Assembly: GCA_007116535.1 (NCBI GenBank)
Contig: SKIG01000187.1
Coordinates: 1 to 18,887, forward strand
From: Psychroflexus sp.
Lineage (GTDB): Bacteria > Bacteroidota > Bacteroidia > Flavobacteriales > Flavobacteriaceae
Direction of reading: 5' to 3'
DNA: 18,887 bases
Part shown: positions 7,942-17,657 of the stretch, one piece after another
Position numbering within the stretch: position 1 is the stretch's first letter
Layout of the letters: every line of letters starts with the position of its first letter
Notes under the pieces: model-generated
Databases searched by the model: none
What the model was told of the DNA's origin: nothing
Seen by the model: only the letters and a program-made list of their open reading frames with translations
Made by a program: the position numbers and the translations under genes

Positions 7942-8157
7942 TTAATATCTATATGTTATGCGAGCCTTAGTTAAATCATAAGGACTCATTTCTAATTTTA
8001 CTTTATCACCTGGTAATAGTTTGATGTAATGCATTCTCATTTTACCAGATATGTGTGCTGTCACTATGTGACCATTTTCTAACTCAACTCGAAACATTGC
8101 ATTAGACAATGCTTCAATGATTGTTCCATCTTGTTCTATAGAAGGTTGCTTTGCCAT
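7942..8157 (-). CDS. infA: Translation initiation factor IF-1
   Basis: 71-aa factor that binds the A site of the 30S subunit and helps IF-2 and IF-3 select the start codon. The whole protein is one S1-like OB fold. Recognisable segments are [22 protein letters not shown] near 7-28, [19 protein letters not shown] and the end [11 protein letters not shown]. It starts two bases after secY stops, and there is no map gene between them, which differs from gammaproteobacterial and Bacteroidales layouts. Confidence 0.97.
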   Translation of the reverse strand: MAKQPSIEQDGTIIEALSNAMFRVELENGHIVTAHISGKMRMHYIKLLPGDKVKLEMSPYDLTKARITYRY

Positions 8158-8159
8158 AA

Positions 8160-9503
8160 TTACGCTACTGCTTTTCTATTTTTACCTGATTTCATTAAGC
8201 CATCATAGTGACGGTTAAGCAAATATGAATTTACTTGTTGGATAGTATCTATAGATACCCCCACCATAATCAACAATGACGTTCCTCCGAAGAATAAAGC
8301 CCAATTTTGCTGTACATCTAATAAAGAAACTAAAACAGCAGGGAAAACCGCTATCAAAGCTAAAAATATAGATCCCGGTAATGTAATTTGAGACATTATC
8401 TTATCTAAAAATTCAGCAGTCTCAGTTCCAGGACGAATCCCAGGAATGAAGCCACCGCTTCTTTTTAAATCATCAGCCATTTTATTTGTAGGAACTGTAA
8501 TAGCAGTATAGAAATAAGTAAATACAATAATCAACAATCCGAATACTAGGTTGTACCAAAATCCGAACATATCGTTGAAAGTAGCTTTAATCATTTCTGA
8601 AAACTCGCTATTAGAGATTCCAGCTACAGCAGCAGGAACAAACATAATTGCCTGCGCAAAAATAATTGGCATTACCCCTGAGGCATTCAACCTTAATGGA
8701 ATAAACTGTCTTGCACCTGCAAAAGAACTTTTCTCAAATTTACCTGAGGCATTTTTCCTTGCGTACTGAACAGGAATTTTTCTAACTGCCATTACTAACA
8801 TAACTGAAGCAAGAATAATCAAGAACCAAATTGCTAACTCAATAAGAATTAAAATTAATCCCCCATTTGAATCAGAAGAGTTACGAGATACAAATTCTTG
8901 TACAAAAGCTTGTGGCAATGTAGCTATAATACCTACCATAATAAGCAATGAAATACCATTACCTATTCCTTTATCTGTTATTTTTTCACTTAACCACATT
9001 GCAAAAATACAACCCGTGGTTAACAAGATTACAGAAGATACAATGAAGGTAGCAGAATCGTTAAGAACGAAAGCTGATGAAGGTAAAATATTATACAAAT
9101 TATAGATGTAACCCGGACCTTGAACTAAGGTAATACCAATAGTTAACCATCGAGTAATTTGTGTTATTTTTTTACGTCCACTTTCACCCTCTTTCTGTAA
9201 TTTCTGAAGGTAAGGAATTGCTATCGTCATTAACTGAACAACAATCGAAGCAGAAATGTAAGGCATAATACCCAACGCAAAGACAGAGGCATTAGAAAAT
9301 GCACCTCCTGTAAAAGCGTTTAGTAAACCTAACAAACCGCCATCAGTTTGCTTTGAAAGCTCAGCAATTTGTGAAGCATCGATACCAGGTAAAACAATTT
9401 GAGCACCAAAACGGTAAACCATAAGTAAGCCGAGTGTAAGAATAATTCTATTCTTCAGCTCTTCTATTTTCCAGATATTCTTAAGCGTTTCAATAAACTT
9501 CAT
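8160..9503 (-). CDS. secY: Preprotein translocase subunit SecY
   Basis: Channel-forming subunit of the SecYEG translocon in the inner membrane, 447 aa with ten predicted membrane helices. Family motifs in order are [14 protein letters not shown] (78-91), the cytoplasmic [11 protein letters not shown] (105-115), [12 protein letters not shown] (177-188) and the SecA/ribosome-contacting loop with [10 protein letters not shown] (350-359). A further helix [17 protein letters not shown] covers 407-423. The first helix around 20-38 and plug segment around 50-70 are intact. Its place among ribosomal protein genes ties insertion capacity to ribosome output. Two bases separate it from infA and ten from rplO. 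Confidence 0.98.
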   Translation of the reverse strand: MKFIETLKNIWKIEELKNRIILTLGLLMVYRFGAQIVLPGIDASQIAELSKQTDGGLLGLLNAFTGGAFSNASVFALGIMPYISASIVVQLMTIAIPYLQKLQKEGESGRKKITQITRWLTIGITLVQGPGYIYNLYNILPSSAFVLNDSATFIVSSVILLTTGCIFAMWLSEKITDKGIGNGISLLIMVGIIATLPQAFVQEFVSRNSSDSNGGLILILIELAIWFLIILASVMLVMAVRKIPVQYARKNASGKFEKSSFAGARQFIPLRLNASGVMPIIFAQAIMFVPAAVAGISNSEFSEMIKATFNDMFGFWYNLVFGLLIIVFTYFYTAITVPTNKMADDLKRSGGFIPGIRPGTETAEFLDKIMSQITLPGSIFLALIAVFPAVLVSLLDVQQNWALFFGGTSLLIMVGVSIDTIQQVNSYLLNRHYDGLMKSGKNRKAVA

Positions 9504-9513
9504 TATTGGAATA

Positions 9514-9966
9514 TTAAAGGGTTACTGCTTTACCTCCTTTAGATTCGATAGAATCCTTAGCTGTTTTTGTAAATTTATGTGCGGTTACGTTAATGCTTGC
9601 ATTAAGTTCGCCTCTTCCTAAAATTTTTACAAGATCCTTAGATTTAATTACTCCCAATTCAACAAGAGTAGCGTGATCTACAGAGTCTTTAATCTTTCCG
9701 TCATCAACTAATTGCTGTAGTACATCTAAATTAACTCCTTTGTATTCTACTCTGTTAGGCTTTGTAAATCCAAACTTAGGAACTCTACGTTGCAAAGGCA
9801 TTTGACCTCCTTCAAAACCAACTTGTTTAGAGTAACCTGAACGAGACTTTGCTCCTTTATGTCCTCTTCCTGCTGTACCACCATTACCAGTTGCTTCACC
9901 GCGACCTTTTCGGCTGCTAGAAGATTTTACTGATCCGTGTGCAGGTTTTAAATTATGTAATTCCAT
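9514..9966 (-). CDS. rplO: 50S ribosomal protein L15
   Basis: uL15, 150 aa, a late-assembly protein of the large subunit. The N-terminal extension is Gly/Ser/Arg/Lys rich and threads into 23S rRNA (GRGEATGNGGTAGRGHKGAKSR-like, about 22-43). It is followed by GFEGGQMPLQRRVPKFGF near 49-66 and a globular C-terminal domain with LGRGEL. It starts MELHNLKPAHGS, normal for the family. Fourteen bases separate it from rpmD, in standard spc order. Confidence 0.97.
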   Translation of the reverse strand: MELHNLKPAHGSVKSSSSRKGRGEATGNGGTAGRGHKGAKSRSGYSKQVGFEGGQMPLQRRVPKFGFTKPNRVEYKGVNLDVLQQLVDDGKIKDSVDHATLVELGVIKSKDLVKILGRGELNASINVTAHKFTKTAKDSIESKGGKAVTL

Positions 9967-9980
9967 TATCTAATTTGGTA

Positions 9981-10160
9981 TTAAAGTTCTTTAACAGAAA
10001 CTAAATGTTTAACTTTATTCACCATACCTAAGATTGCAGGTGAAGCTTCGTGTTCTACAGTTTGACCAATTTTCTTCAAACCAAGTGCTTCTAAAGTAAG
10101 CTTTTGCTTAGCCGGCTTTTTGATTGCACTTTTTACTTTTGTTACTTGTATTGTTGCCAT
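9981..10160 (-). CDS. rpmD: 50S ribosomal protein L30
   Basis: uL30, 59 aa, translated from the ATG at 10158-10160 to the TAA at 9981-9983. It starts MATIQVTKVKSAI. It then shows the short family core with LEALGLKKIGQTVEH near 23-37, and ends with ILGMVNKVKHLVSV and a short tail. Length is typical of bacterial L30. It fits tightly between rpsE (five bases) and rplO, where L30 belongs. A GGA seven to nine bases before the ATG is a weak Shine-Dalgarno-like match. Confidence 0.95.
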   Translation of the reverse strand: MATIQVTKVKSAIKKPAKQKLTLEALGLKKIGQTVEHEASPAILGMVNKVKHLVSVKEL

Positions 10161-10165
10161 TGATC

Positions 10166-10690
10166 TTATCCGTTAAAAAGTTTATCTAAAGTTATTCCTC
10201 TTTGTTTAGCAACTGTATCAGCACTTCTTAATTGAAGTAACGCATCAAAAGTTGCTTTTACAACATTGTGTGGGTTAGATGAACCTTGGTTCTTTGATAG
10301 TACATCATGTACACCGACAGATTCAAGTACAACACGTGCAGGGCCCCCAGCGATAACACCTGTACCAGGAGAAGCTGGTAGTAATAAAACTTTTGCGCCG
10401 CCGTATTTACCTTTTTGTTCGTGAGGTAATGTACCTTTGTGTAATGGAACTCTAACAAGGTTTTTCTTTGCATCTTCTACTGCCTTAGCAATAGCATCAG
10501 CAACCTCTTTAGATTTTCCAAGTCCGTGACCAACTACACCATCTTCGTTACCAACTACTACAATAGCAGAAAAACCAAAAGCTCTACCACCTTTCGTAAC
10601 CTTTGTAACACGCTGAACTCCAACAAGACGATCTTTAAGATCTAATCCTCCTGGCTTTACTATTTCTACGTTTTTATAATCTTGATACAT
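10166..10690 (-). CDS. rpsE: 30S ribosomal protein S5
   Basis: uS5, 174 aa, involved in decoding accuracy and mRNA helicase activity at the entry tunnel. The N-terminal double-stranded RNA-binding fold contains [18 protein letters not shown] near 31-48 and [13 protein letters not shown]. The C-terminal domain holds [21 protein letters not shown] and the conserved [16 protein letters not shown]. The short N-terminus ([15 protein letters not shown]) is normal for this phylum. Spacing to rplR and rpmD is five bases each. Confidence 0.97.
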   Translation of the reverse strand: MYQDYKNVEIVKPGGLDLKDRLVGVQRVTKVTKGGRAFGFSAIVVVGNEDGVVGHGLGKSKEVADAIAKAVEDAKKNLVRVPLHKGTLPHEQKGKYGGAKVLLLPASPGTGVIAGGPARVVLESVGVHDVLSKNQGSSNPHNVVKATFDALLQLRSADTVAKQRGITLDKLFNG

Positions 10691-10695
10691 ACTTC

Positions 10696-11052
10696 TTAAA
10701 ATTTAAGCCCTCCCTCACGAGCGCCGTCTGCTAATGATTTAACTCTTCCGTGATAAAGGTAACCACCTCTGTCAAAAGAAACTCTTTCTACACCAAGCTT
10801 GGTTGCTTTTTCTGCAATTGACAAACCAACTAATTTAGATTGCTCTATTTTGGTTTTTCCTGATGCATCGTCTCCTAAATGGAATGATGACATAGAAACA
10901 AGAGTTTTTCCGTTTACGTCATCTATTAACTGTGCATAGATAGCTTTGTTACTTCTATATACTGAAAGACGTGGTCTTTCCGCTGTACCCGTAACTGTTT
11001 TACGAATACGCTTTCTAATTTTTAATCTTCTTTTTTGCTTAGAGAATGCCAT
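10696..11052 (-). CDS. rplR: 50S ribosomal protein L18
   Basis: uL18, 118 aa, binds 5S rRNA in the central protuberance together with L5. The N-terminus is strongly basic ([16 protein letters not shown]). [20 protein letters not shown] follows near 27-46. The C-terminal motif [26 protein letters not shown] is diagnostic. Standard position between rplF and rpsE. Confidence 0.97.
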   Translation of the reverse strand: MAFSKQKRRLKIRKRIRKTVTGTAERPRLSVYRSNKAIYAQLIDDVNGKTLVSMSSFHLGDDASGKTKIEQSKLVGLSIAEKATKLGVERVSFDRGGYLYHGRVKSLADGAREGGLKF

Positions 11053-11063
11053 AGTATTATGTA

Positions 11064-11606
11064 TTAAGCTGATTTACCTGCTTTTCTTCTAATGTACTCA
11101 CCTACATACTTCACACCTTTTCCTTTGTAAGGCTCAGGTCTTCTGAATGAACGGATTTTTGCAGCAACTTGAGAAACTAATTGCTTGTCGTAAGAAGAAA
11201 GTTTAATAATTGGATTTTTACCTTTTTCAGATATTGTTTCTACTTTCACCTCAGGTGCTAAGTCGATAACAATATTGTGAGAGAAACCTATTGCGATATC
11301 AAGTTTTTGTTCTTGATTTGACGCACGGTAACCAACACCTACTAATTCCAACTGCTTGGTAAAGCCTTCAGAAACACCAATCACCATGTTGTTGATTAAT
11401 GATCTATACAAACCATGTTTAGCTTTTGAAGATTTGTTATCAGATTCTCTATCGACGATAACTTCGTTACCTTCTACACGAACTGAAACTTCGCTAAATT
11501 CTTGTTGTAGCTCCCCTAATTTACCCTTCACAGTGATTGTGTTGTCATTCACAGCTACTGTTACTCCTTCGGGAATGCTAACAGGATTTTTTCCTATTCT
11601 TGACAT
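11064..11606 (-). CDS. rplF: 50S ribosomal protein L6
   Basis: uL6, 180 aa, near the GTPase-associated region and the sarcin-ricin loop. It has two tandem domains of similar fold. The first starts [15 protein letters not shown] and contains [14 protein letters not shown]. The second contains GVGYRASNQ near 91-99, and the end has [26 protein letters not shown]. Normal bacterial length and position. Confidence 0.97.
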   Translation of the reverse strand: MSRIGKNPVSIPEGVTVAVNDNTITVKGKLGELQQEFSEVSVRVEGNEVIVDRESDNKSSKAKHGLYRSLINNMVIGVSEGFTKQLELVGVGYRASNQEQKLDIAIGFSHNIVIDLAPEVKVETISEKGKNPIIKLSSYDKQLVSQVAAKIRSFRRPEPYKGKGVKYVGEYIRRKAGKSA

Positions 11607-11624
11607 TTTTAATTAAATTTATGA

Positions 11625-12023
11625 TTAGTAAATATAGCAAAGAACTTCCCCACCAACATTTTCCTTACGAGCTTGCTTGTCTGTCATCACTCCGTGTGAA
11701 GTGGAAACAATAGCAATTCCAAGACCGTTAAGAATTCTAGGTAATTCTGAAGCACTTGCATACTTTCTTAAACCTGGTTTACTAATACGTTGAATCTTTT
11801 TAATAACTGGATCGTTGTTAAGCTTATCATACTTTAAGGCAATTTTAATTTTACCTTGCTTATCGTCATCGATAAACTTGTAGCTTAAGATATATCCTTG
11901 ATCAAAAAGAATCTTAGTAATCTCTTTTTTCAGATTAGAAGCAGGTATTTCAACTACTCTATGAGAAGCTGCTACCGCATTTCTAATTCTTGTTAAATAA
12001 TCTGTTACTGGATCTAAATTCAT
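11625..12023 (-). CDS. rpsH: 30S ribosomal protein S8
   Basis: uS8, 132 aa, binds helix 21 of 16S rRNA and is central to 30S platform assembly. It starts with [24 protein letters not shown]. The C-terminal domain carries the RNA-binding signature [26 protein letters not shown]. In E. coli this protein represses the spc operon by binding mRNA near rplE; I did not find an equivalent structure here. Unlike most neighbours it has a Shine-Dalgarno-like AAAGGA seven bases before the ATG. Confidence 0.97.
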   Translation of the reverse strand: MNLDPVTDYLTRIRNAVAASHRVVEIPASNLKKEITKILFDQGYILSYKFIDDDKQGKIKIALKYDKLNNDPVIKKIQRISKPGLRKYASASELPRILNGLGIAIVSTSHGVMTDKQARKENVGGEVLCYIY

Positions 12024-12030
12024 TTTTAAT

Positions 12031-12036
12031 TCCTTT
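12031..12036 (-). promoter_or_regulatory. Shine-Dalgarno-like site before rpsH
   Basis: Minus-strand AAAGGA lies seven bases before the rpsH ATG, optimal spacing for pairing with the 16S 3' end. It stands out because most other starts in the window have only A/T-rich sequence. It may be chance in an A-rich spacer, or may mark tighter initiation control of S8. Confidence 0.4.
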
Positions 12037-12039
12037 TAA

Positions 12040-12309
12040 TTACCAACTTGCTTTTTTGACTCCAGGAATTAAACCTTGATTAGCCATTTCGCGAAATGTT
12101 ACACGAGAAATACCAAATTGTCTCATATAACCTTTTGGTCTTCCTGTTAATTTACAACGGTTATGCTTTCTAACAGGAGATGCATTTTTAGGAAGCTTTT
12201 GAAGACCTTCGTAATCTCCTGCTTCTAATAATGCTTTCCTTTTTTCATCATATTTTTCTACCATTTTGGCACGCTTTACTTCACGTGCTTTCATTGATTC
12301 TTTAGCCAT
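12040..12309 (-). CDS. rpsN: 30S ribosomal protein S14, zinc-free long form
   Basis: uS14, 89 aa, in the head of the 30S subunit. It begins [17 protein letters not shown]. The C-terminal half has [26 protein letters not shown] near 51-76 and ends GVKKASW. The short zinc-binding S14 is about 61 aa with four cysteines. This one has a single cysteine and about 30 extra internal residues, so it is the zinc-independent type. It starts 16 bases before rpsH and is separated from rplE by one base. Confidence 0.97.
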   Translation of the reverse strand: MAKESMKAREVKRAKMVEKYDEKRKALLEAGDYEGLQKLPKNASPVRKHNRCKLTGRPKGYMRQFGISRVTFREMANQGLIPGVKKASW

Positions 12310-12310
12310 A

Positions 12311-12862
12311 TTACTTCTTTTTAAAAGGTAATCCTAATTCGGTTAATAAAGATTTAGCTTCCTTATCTGTTTCAGCAGAGGTCACAAAAGTAATATCCAT
12401 TCCAGAAATACGATTCACTTTATCGATATTTATTTCTGGAAAAATAATTTGCTCAGTAACACCTAGGTTGTAATTACCTCTTCCATCAAAACCTGTAGCT
12501 TTGATTCCATTAAAATCTCTTACACGGGGTAAAGCTGAAGTTACCAATCTGTCCAAAAATTCGAACATACGGTCACCTCTTAAAGTTACCATTGCGCCAA
12601 TAGGCATACCCTTTCTAAGTTTAAAAGATGCAACATCTTTTTTAGACTTACGCTGGATAGCTTTTTGACCTGTAATTAATGTAAGCTCATCAGTAGCATG
12701 GTCAATCAACTTTTTATCAGCAATCGCATCACCTACACCTCTACTTAAAACAATCTTTTTAAGTTTTGGAGCTTGCATTGGGTTCTTATAACCAAACTCT
12801 TCCATTAAAGCAGGAAGAATTCTGTCTTTATACTCTTCTTTAAGTCTTGGTACGTAACTCAT
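12311..12862 (-). CDS. rplE: 50S ribosomal protein L5
   Basis: uL5, 183 aa, binds 5S rRNA and forms the bridge from the central protuberance to S13. It begins with [22 protein letters not shown]. The RNA-binding centre includes [14 protein letters not shown] and [26 protein letters not shown], followed by the conserved [21 protein letters not shown] and [21 protein letters not shown]. Full length with no oddities. It follows rplX by two bases. Confidence 0.97.
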   Translation of the reverse strand: MSYVPRLKEEYKDRILPALMEEFGYKNPMQAPKLKKIVLSRGVGDAIADKKLIDHATDELTLITGQKAIQRKSKKDVASFKLRKGMPIGAMVTLRGDRMFEFLDRLVTSALPRVRDFNGIKATGFDGRGNYNLGVTEQIIFPEINIDKVNRISGMDITFVTSAETDKEAKSLLTELGLPFKKK

Positions 12863-12864
12863 AA

Positions 12865-13176
12865 TTAAATTACTTCATTTGTTTTTTTAGAATACCTAAC
12901 TTTTTTTCTATCTTCAACTCTGAAACCTACTTTAGTAGTTTCACCGTCTTTTGTAAGTAAGCTTACATTAGAAATATGAATAGGTGCTTCCATCTCTTTA
13001 ACGCCTCCTTGTGGATTTGTAGCGCTTGGCTTCATATGTTTTTTTACTAGTTTCACTCCTTCCACAATTACGCGATCTTTATCCTTCAGGATTTTCTGAA
13101 TTTTCCCTTGTTTTCCTCTGTGCTCTCCTGAAGTAACTTGTACGTTATCTCCAACTTTTACTTTAAACTTCTTCAT
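12865..13176 (-). CDS. rplX: 50S ribosomal protein L24
   Basis: uL24, 103 aa, an assembly-initiating protein located at the peptide exit tunnel. The KOW motif is near residues 6-32 ([20 protein letters not shown]). It continues with [16 protein letters not shown] and [10 protein letters not shown], both family hallmarks. Normal length. It is the gene between rplN and rplE in standard order. Confidence 0.97.
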   Translation of the reverse strand: MKKFKVKVGDNVQVTSGEHRGKQGKIQKILKDKDRVIVEGVKLVKKHMKPSATNPQGGVKEMEAPIHISNVSLLTKDGETTKVGFRVEDRKKVRYSKKTNEVI

Positions 13177-13188
13177 TTTTATGTAGAA

Positions 13189-13557
13189 TTAAAGCTCCTC
13201 GGGTGCAAGTGAAACAATTTTCATGAATTGGTTGTCTCTAAGTTCCTTAGCAACTGGGCCAAAAACACGAGTACCTCTCATTTCTCCTGTAGCATTAAGC
13301 AACACACAAGCATTGTCGTCAAAACGGATGTAAGATCCATCAGGACGTCTTACTTCTTTGTTTGTTCTAACAACTACCGCTGTTGATACTGAACCCTTTT
13401 TCACACTTCCATTAGGAGTTGCTTCCTTTACCGCAACAACAATTTTGTCACCAACTGAAGCATAACGCTTCTTAGTTCCTCCTAATACACGGATAACCAA
13501 AACTTGTTTGGCTCCTGTGTTGTCAGCTACTTTTAATCTTGATTCCTGTTGTACCAT
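13189..13557 (-). CDS. rplN: 50S ribosomal protein L14
   Basis: uL14, 122 aa, at the subunit interface where it contributes to bridges with 16S rRNA and is the docking site of silencing factor RsfS. It begins [18 protein letters not shown]. It includes [26 protein letters not shown] near 21-46, a basic loop GSVKKG, and ends with [25 protein letters not shown]. Highly typical. Starts in the AATT-ATG context. Confidence 0.97.
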   Translation of the reverse strand: MVQQESRLKVADNTGAKQVLVIRVLGGTKKRYASVGDKIVVAVKEATPNGSVKKGSVSTAVVVRTNKEVRRPDGSYIRFDDNACVLLNATGEMRGTRVFGPVAKELRDNQFMKIVSLAPEEL

Positions 13558-13559
13558 AA

Positions 13560-13817
13560 TTATTTAGCTCTTTCTATTATATCAACTAATCGCCAGCATT
13601 TATTTTTGCTAAGCTTTCTAGTTTCCATAATTCTTACTTTATCGCCTTCGTTGCAGTCGTTGTTTTCATCATGAGCAACATACTTTTTTTTCTTAAGTAC
13701 GAATTTCCCATATTTTGGGTGCTTCACTTTTTTCGTTTCAGAAACAACAATTGACTTTTCCATTTTATTGGAAGTAACTACGCCGATACGTTCTTTTCTT
13801 AAATTTCTTTTTTCCAT
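13560..13817 (-). CDS. rpsQ: 30S ribosomal protein S17
   Basis: uS17, 85 aa, an OB-fold protein that binds the 5' domain of 16S rRNA. Recognisable parts are [22 protein letters not shown] near 3-24, [20 protein letters not shown] and [23 protein letters not shown] near the end. It sits 11 bases after rpmC and 2 bases before rplN, in family-typical order and size. Confidence 0.97.
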   Translation of the reverse strand: MEKRNLRKERIGVVTSNKMEKSIVVSETKKVKHPKYGKFVLKKKKYVAHDENNDCNEGDKVRIMETRKLSKNKCWRLVDIIERAK

Positions 13818-13828
13818 TGTAAGTAGAA

Positions 13829-14029
13829 TTATTCTAATTCTCTTTTAGTTAATTCCGTAGCCAATCTTGCTACTGTACGACGTACAGATCTGATTTGGAT
13901 TGGATTGTCTAAAGGACTAATTGCGTGAGTCATTTTCAAGTCTGAAAGTAACTTTCTATTTTTCCCTAGCTCTTCCTGTAAGTCAGCTACAGATAACTCT
14001 TTAACTTCTGATTGTTTCATAACTTTCAA
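13829..14029 (-). CDS. rpmC: 50S ribosomal protein L29
   Basis: uL29, 66 aa, near the peptide exit site, where it helps form the docking platform for trigger factor and SRP with L23. It is a helical hairpin with [23 protein letters not shown] in the first half. [22 protein letters not shown] in the second carries the family signature near residue 45. It starts two bases after rplP stops. Confidence 0.96.
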   Translation of the reverse strand: MKVMKQSEVKELSVADLQEELGKNRKLLSDLKMTHAISPLDNPIQIRSVRRTVARLATELTKRELE

Positions 14030-14031
14030 AA

Positions 14032-14451
14032 TTATTCTTGATAATCTCTAGCAAGTATAAATTTAGTTCTAACAGGTAATTTTTGTGCAGCTAGTCGAAG
14101 TGCTTCTTTCGCAACTGAAAGAGGGACTCCTCCTAACTCAAACATAATTCTACCTGGCTTTACAACAGCTGCATAGTATTCTACTGCACCCTTACCTTTA
14201 CCCATACGTACCTCAAGAGGCTTCTTTGTAATAGGCTTGTCTGGAAAGATTCTGATCCATAGAGACCCTTCTCTTTTCATGTAACGAGTTGCTGCAATCC
14301 TTGCTGCTTCAATTTGTCTTGCTGTAATAAAAGATGAATCAAGTGATTTTAAACCAAAGGTTCCATTGGATAAAAGGTGCCCTCTTTGAGAGTTACCTTT
14401 CATTCTACCTTTCTGTTGTTTACGATGTTTCGTTCTTTTAGGCTGTAACAT
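14032..14451 (-). CDS. rplP: 50S ribosomal protein L16
   Basis: uL16, 139 aa, a late-assembly protein close to the A-site tRNA and needed for the peptidyl transferase centre. It begins [20 protein letters not shown]. It contains [21 protein letters not shown] near 33-53. Arg82 in [11 protein letters not shown] corresponds to Arg81 of E. coli, the residue hydroxylated there by RoxA. Whether this organism has that enzyme cannot be told from the window. Confidence 0.97.
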   Translation of the reverse strand: MLQPKRTKHRKQQKGRMKGNSQRGHLLSNGTFGLKSLDSSFITARQIEAARIAATRYMKREGSLWIRIFPDKPITKKPLEVRMGKGKGAVEYYAAVVKPGRIMFELGGVPLSVAKEALRLAAQKLPVRTKFILARDYQE

Positions 14452-14469
14452 TGTTTAATTCTTTTAAGA

Positions 14470-15189
14470 TTACTTTCTACGACGTGCTTTCGCTGGACGT
14501 CTTCCTGCTGTTTTACCTTTTCCTTCTGATTTAGAAAGACCAACGAGAGGAGAGAGCTCTCTTTTTCCGTAAACTTCACCTTTCATAATCCATACTTTAA
14601 CTCCAAGGCGACCATACGTAGTATGCGCCTCAACTAAAGCATAGTCGATGTCTGCTCTAAAAGTTGATAACGGAATTCTTCCATCTTTGTAAGCTTCAGA
14701 ACGCGCCATTTCTGCTCCATTTAAACGTCCAGATATCTGAATTTTGATACCTTCTGCGTTCATTCTCATAGTTGCAGCAATTGCCATTTTGATAGCTCTT
14801 CTGTAAGAAATTCTGTTTTCAATCTGTCTTGCCACACTGGTAGCAACAAGAAAAGCATCAAGCTCAGGTCTTTTGATTTCAAAAATGTTTACCTGAACTT
14901 CCTTCCCAGTAATCTTCTTAAGCTCTTCTTTTAACTTGTCTACCTCTTGACCTCCTTTCCCGATAATGATACCAGGTCTAGCTGTAGTGATAGTAACGGT
15001 TACAAGTTTCAGCGTACGCTCAATGATTATTCTTGACACACTAGCTTTAGATAAACGAGCATGGATATACTTACGTATCTTATCGTCTTCAGCTAGATTA
15101 TTTCCATAATCTCTACCACCATACCAGTTAGAGTCCCATCCTCTGATGATACCTAATCTATTGCCTATTGGATTTGTCTTTTGTCCCAT
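14470..15189 (-). CDS. rpsC: 30S ribosomal protein S3
   Basis: uS3, 239 aa, lines the mRNA entry tunnel with S4 and S5. The N-terminal domain starts [13 protein letters not shown]. It contains a type II KH domain with the RNA-binding loop GIIIGKGG, GxxG at residues 77-80. The C-terminal domain holds [20 protein letters not shown] and the conserved [33 protein letters not shown] follows. The tail is Gly/Lys/Arg rich ([14 protein letters not shown]). A weak GGA precedes the start at eight bases. Confidence 0.97.
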   Translation of the reverse strand: MGQKTNPIGNRLGIIRGWDSNWYGGRDYGNNLAEDDKIRKYIHARLSKASVSRIIIERTLKLVTVTITTARPGIIIGKGGQEVDKLKEELKKITGKEVQVNIFEIKRPELDAFLVATSVARQIENRISYRRAIKMAIAATMRMNAEGIKIQISGRLNGAEMARSEAYKDGRIPLSTFRADIDYALVEAHTTYGRLGVKVWIMKGEVYGKRELSPLVGLSKSEGKGKTAGRRPAKARRRK

Positions 15190-15199
15190 GATCTATATC

Positions 15200-15607
15200 C
15201 TAGCTTTCAGTGTTAATTCTTTCTCCTAAAGTAATGGTAACGTGGTTCGATCTTTTTCTGATACGATGAGCTCTACCTTGTGGAGCCGGACGTAATCTTT
15301 TAAGCATACTACCACCATCTACTTTAATTTCTTGTACATATAGCTGTGCATTTTCTACATCAGCATCTTCATTCTTTTGTTGCCAGTTTGAAATGGCAGA
15401 CAAAAGTAATTTCTCTAACTTCCTTGAAGCTTCCTTAGTGCTGAATTTTAGGATTTGTAAAGCTATCTGAACATCTTTACCTCTTACCAAATCAGCAACT
15501 AATCTCATCTTTCTTGGAGAAGTAGGACAATTATTTAGCTTTGCAAAAGCTACATCCTGTCTTGAATCTTTCAGCGCTTGCGCTGTATTTCTTTTACGAA
15601 CTCCCAT
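15200..15607 (-). CDS. rplV: 50S ribosomal protein L22
   Basis: uL22, 135 aa. Its long hairpin reaches into the nascent peptide exit tunnel next to L4, where macrolide resistance changes arise in other bacteria. The core contains NNCPTSPRKMRLVADLVRGK near 25-44. The tunnel hairpin is around residues 98-120, with SMLKRLRPAPQGRAHRIRKR. The end matches the THVTI-type strand of the family (NHVTITLGE). No insertion or deletion is evident in the loop. Confidence 0.97.
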   Translation of the reverse strand: MGVRKRNTAQALKDSRQDVAFAKLNNCPTSPRKMRLVADLVRGKDVQIALQILKFSTKEASRKLEKLLLSAISNWQQKNEDADVENAQLYVQEIKVDGGSMLKRLRPAPQGRAHRIRKRSNHVTITLGERINTES

Positions 15608-15613
15608 TGCCTA

Positions 15614-15892
15614 CTATTTTTTACCTTTATTTTTCGCACCCGCATGCCCTCTAAAAGAACGCGTTGGTGAAAATTCTCCTAATTTATGTCCTACCATGTT
15701 TTCTGTAACAAAAACAGGAACAAACTGCTTTCCGTTATGAACACCAAAAGTCTGCCCTACAAAATCAGGTGTAATCATAGAAGCTCTTGACCAAGTTTTG
15801 ATTACAGACTTCTTTCCTGACTCAACATTTTGAGCAACTTTTTTCTCTAACTTATAATGAACGTAAGGTCCTTTTTTTAATGATCTTGCCAT
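15614..15892 (-). CDS. rpsS: 30S ribosomal protein S19
   Basis: uS19, 92 aa, in the 30S head next to S13 and contacting 23S rRNA bridges. It begins [19 protein letters not shown] and has [30 protein letters not shown] near 34-63. The signature [19 protein letters not shown] is near the end. Typical in length and order, six bases after rplB-side neighbour spacing and adjacent to rplV. Confidence 0.97.
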   Translation of the reverse strand: MARSLKKGPYVHYKLEKKVAQNVESGKKSVIKTWSRASMITPDFVGQTFGVHNGKQFVPVFVTENMVGHKLGEFSPTRSFRGHAGAKNKGKK

Positions 15893-15895
15893 AGC

Positions 15896-16723
15896 TTATT
15901 TCTTTCTACGTTCTACAATATGTTTATTACTAGCCTTTTTCTTAGATCTAGTTTTGAATCCTTTTGCAGGTATACCATTTCTAGATCTTGGGTGTCCTCC
16001 TGAAGCTCTACCTTCACCACCACCCATTGGATGATCTACAGGGTTCATAGCAACAGGTCTTGTTCTTGGTCTTCTACCTAACCATCTGCTACGTCCAGCT
16101 TTACCTGAAACAAGTAACTGATGATCACTGTTAGAAACTGCACCAATTGTAGCTAAACAATCAGCTAAAACAATACGAGTTTCACCAGAAGGCAGTTTGA
16201 TAGTTGCATACTTTCCATCGCGCGCCATAAGCTGAGCAAATGTACCAGCACTACGAGCCATTACAGCTCCTTGACCTGGACGCAACTCAACACAAGATAT
16301 AATAGTACCGAAAGGAACTTGAGAAAGAGGCATAGAATTACCAATTTCTGTAGGAACATTTTCTTTACCTGACACAAGGCTGTCTCCAACCTTTAATCCT
16401 GCTTGTGCAACCACATAGCGTTTTTCTCCATCTGCATAAGACAATAAAGCAATAAATGCAGATCTGTTTGGATCGTATTCAATACTTACAACTTCACCAG
16501 CAACATCAAATTTGTTACGTTTAAAGTCGATGATACGATAACGGCGCTTATGACCACCACCTTTATAGCGCATGGTCATTCTACCCTGATTGTTTCTACC
16601 TCCAGACTTTTTAATCGGAGCGAGCAAGCTCTTCTCCGGCTTATCAGTAGTGATGGCGTCGAAACCATTCACAACTCTAAAACGCTGTCCTGGGGTAATA
16701 GGTTTTAATTTTCTTACCGACAT
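15896..16723 (-). CDS. rplB: 50S ribosomal protein L2
   Basis: uL2, 275 aa, required for subunit association and peptidyl transferase activity. It starts [18 protein letters not shown]. It has [22 protein letters not shown] near 42-63, and then an OB fold followed by an SH3-like domain. The catalytically important region reads [19 protein letters not shown]. The Asp-His pair equivalent to E. coli Asp228-His229 is kept, while the next His of the proteobacterial DHPHGGG is Met, a pattern seen across Bacteroidota. The tail is strongly basic. It is three bases from rpsS and nine from rplW. Confidence 0.97.
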   Translation of the reverse strand: MSVRKLKPITPGQRFRVVNGFDAITTDKPEKSLLAPIKKSGGRNNQGRMTMRYKGGGHKRRYRIIDFKRNKFDVAGEVVSIEYDPNRSAFIALLSYADGEKRYVVAQAGLKVGDSLVSGKENVPTEIGNSMPLSQVPFGTIISCVELRPGQGAVMARSAGTFAQLMARDGKYATIKLPSGETRIVLADCLATIGAVSNSDHQLLVSGKAGRSRWLGRRPRTRPVAMNPVDHPMGGGEGRASGGHPRSRNGIPAKGFKTRSKKKASNKHIVERRKK

Positions 16724-16732
16724 TTTTTAATA

Positions 16733-17023
16733 CTATAGATTATTATAAAAATCAATCACTTCTCCATCCGTCACTTTCACAGCAGCTTTCTTGATAAATT
16801 TCTTTCTACCTGTAACTACCCCTGTTTTAGTGAAACGGCTCTTCACCTTCGGATATACGTTCATAGTACGCACAGCCTCTACGGTAACTCCGTATAAAGA
16901 CTCTACTTCCTCTTTTATTTGTATCTTATTAGCTTTAGGCTCAACTACGAACCAGTAAGTGTTTTTCAACTCGCTGTCCGCAGTAGCTTTTTCAGTTATA
17001 ATAGGTTTTTGAATAATTCCCAT
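16733..17023 (-). CDS. rplW: 50S ribosomal protein L23
   Basis: uL23, 96 aa, at the tunnel exit, where it is the main docking site for trigger factor and SRP. It starts with IIQKPIITEKATADSE and has YWFVVEPKANKIQIKEEVESLYGV near 23-46. The family motif VRTMNVYPK follows, and a Lys-rich loop (RKKFIKKAAVKV) near the end. Normal length and order between rplD and rplB. Confidence 0.97.
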   Translation of the reverse strand: MGIIQKPIITEKATADSELKNTYWFVVEPKANKIQIKEEVESLYGVTVEAVRTMNVYPKVKSRFTKTGVVTGRKKFIKKAAVKVTDGEVIDFYNNL

Positions 17024-17027
17024 AAGA

Positions 17028-17657
17028 CTATTTCTCTAAATTTGATTCAATTATTCCTAAAGCAGCCTCAGAAATTACCAAAGCTCTATTGTTAAGAATC
17101 CCATAAGTATTTAATTCTGAGGTTGTTACAACTCTTGAACCTGTCAAATTACGGGACGACAAATATACATTATTATTTTGTTCTGCAAGAACTAATAACG
17201 ATTTTTTATCTGATATATTCAGATTATGAAGCACTTGCTTAAATTCCTTTGTTTTTGGAGTCTCAAAAGAGAAGTCTTCAACTATAAGAATTTCGTTGTT
17301 TGCAAACTTTTGCGATAAAGCAGATGCTCTTGCCAAACGCTTCAATTTTTTTTTTAATTTGAAGTGATAGTCACGTGGTCTTGGACCAAAAACTCTACCT
17401 CCACCTTTGAAAACAGGAGACTTAATACTACCTGCTCTAGCTGTACCTGTACCTTTCTGTTTTTTGATTTTACGAGTACTTCCTGTAATTTCAGCTCTTT
17501 CTTTTGCTTTATGAGTACCTTGACGCTTGTTGGCTAAATGTTGCTTAACATCTAGATAAATAGCGTGTTTGTTAGGCTCTAAGCCAAAAACATTCTCAGA
17601 AAGGCTAACCTCTCTTCCTGTCTCTTTTCCGTTGATATCTAATACTGCTAGCTTCAT
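17028..17657 (-). CDS. rplD: 50S ribosomal protein L4
   Basis: uL4, 209 aa, with an extended loop that lines the peptide exit tunnel. The loop is about residues 44-95 and includes [28 protein letters not shown] and [18 protein letters not shown]. The globular part ends with [25 protein letters not shown] sequence. Its start overlaps the rplC stop by one base (TAATG), which implies translational coupling. In gammaproteobacteria L4 represses the S10 operon through the leader RNA. A hairpin upstream of rplC is the only comparable structure seen here. Confidence 0.97.
   Translation of the reverse strand: MKLAVLDINGKETGREVSLSENVFGLEPNKHAIYLDVKQHLANKRQGTHKAKERAEITGSTRKIKKQKGTGTARAGSIKSPVFKGGGRVFGPRPRDYHFKLKKKLKRLARASALSQKFANNEILIVEDFSFETPKTKEFKQVLHNLNISDKKSLLVLAEQNNNVYLSSRNLTGSRVVTTSELNTYGILNNRALVISEAALGIIESNLEK

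Noticed and set aside
10258..10473. 71-codon minus-strand frame inside rpsE
   Set aside because: Shadow of the S5 frame with no family features.
15896..16723. Loss of a catalytic histidine in L2 (DHPMGGG)
   Set aside because: The His equivalent to E. coli His229 is kept; the Met replaces the later His and is usual for Bacteroidota.
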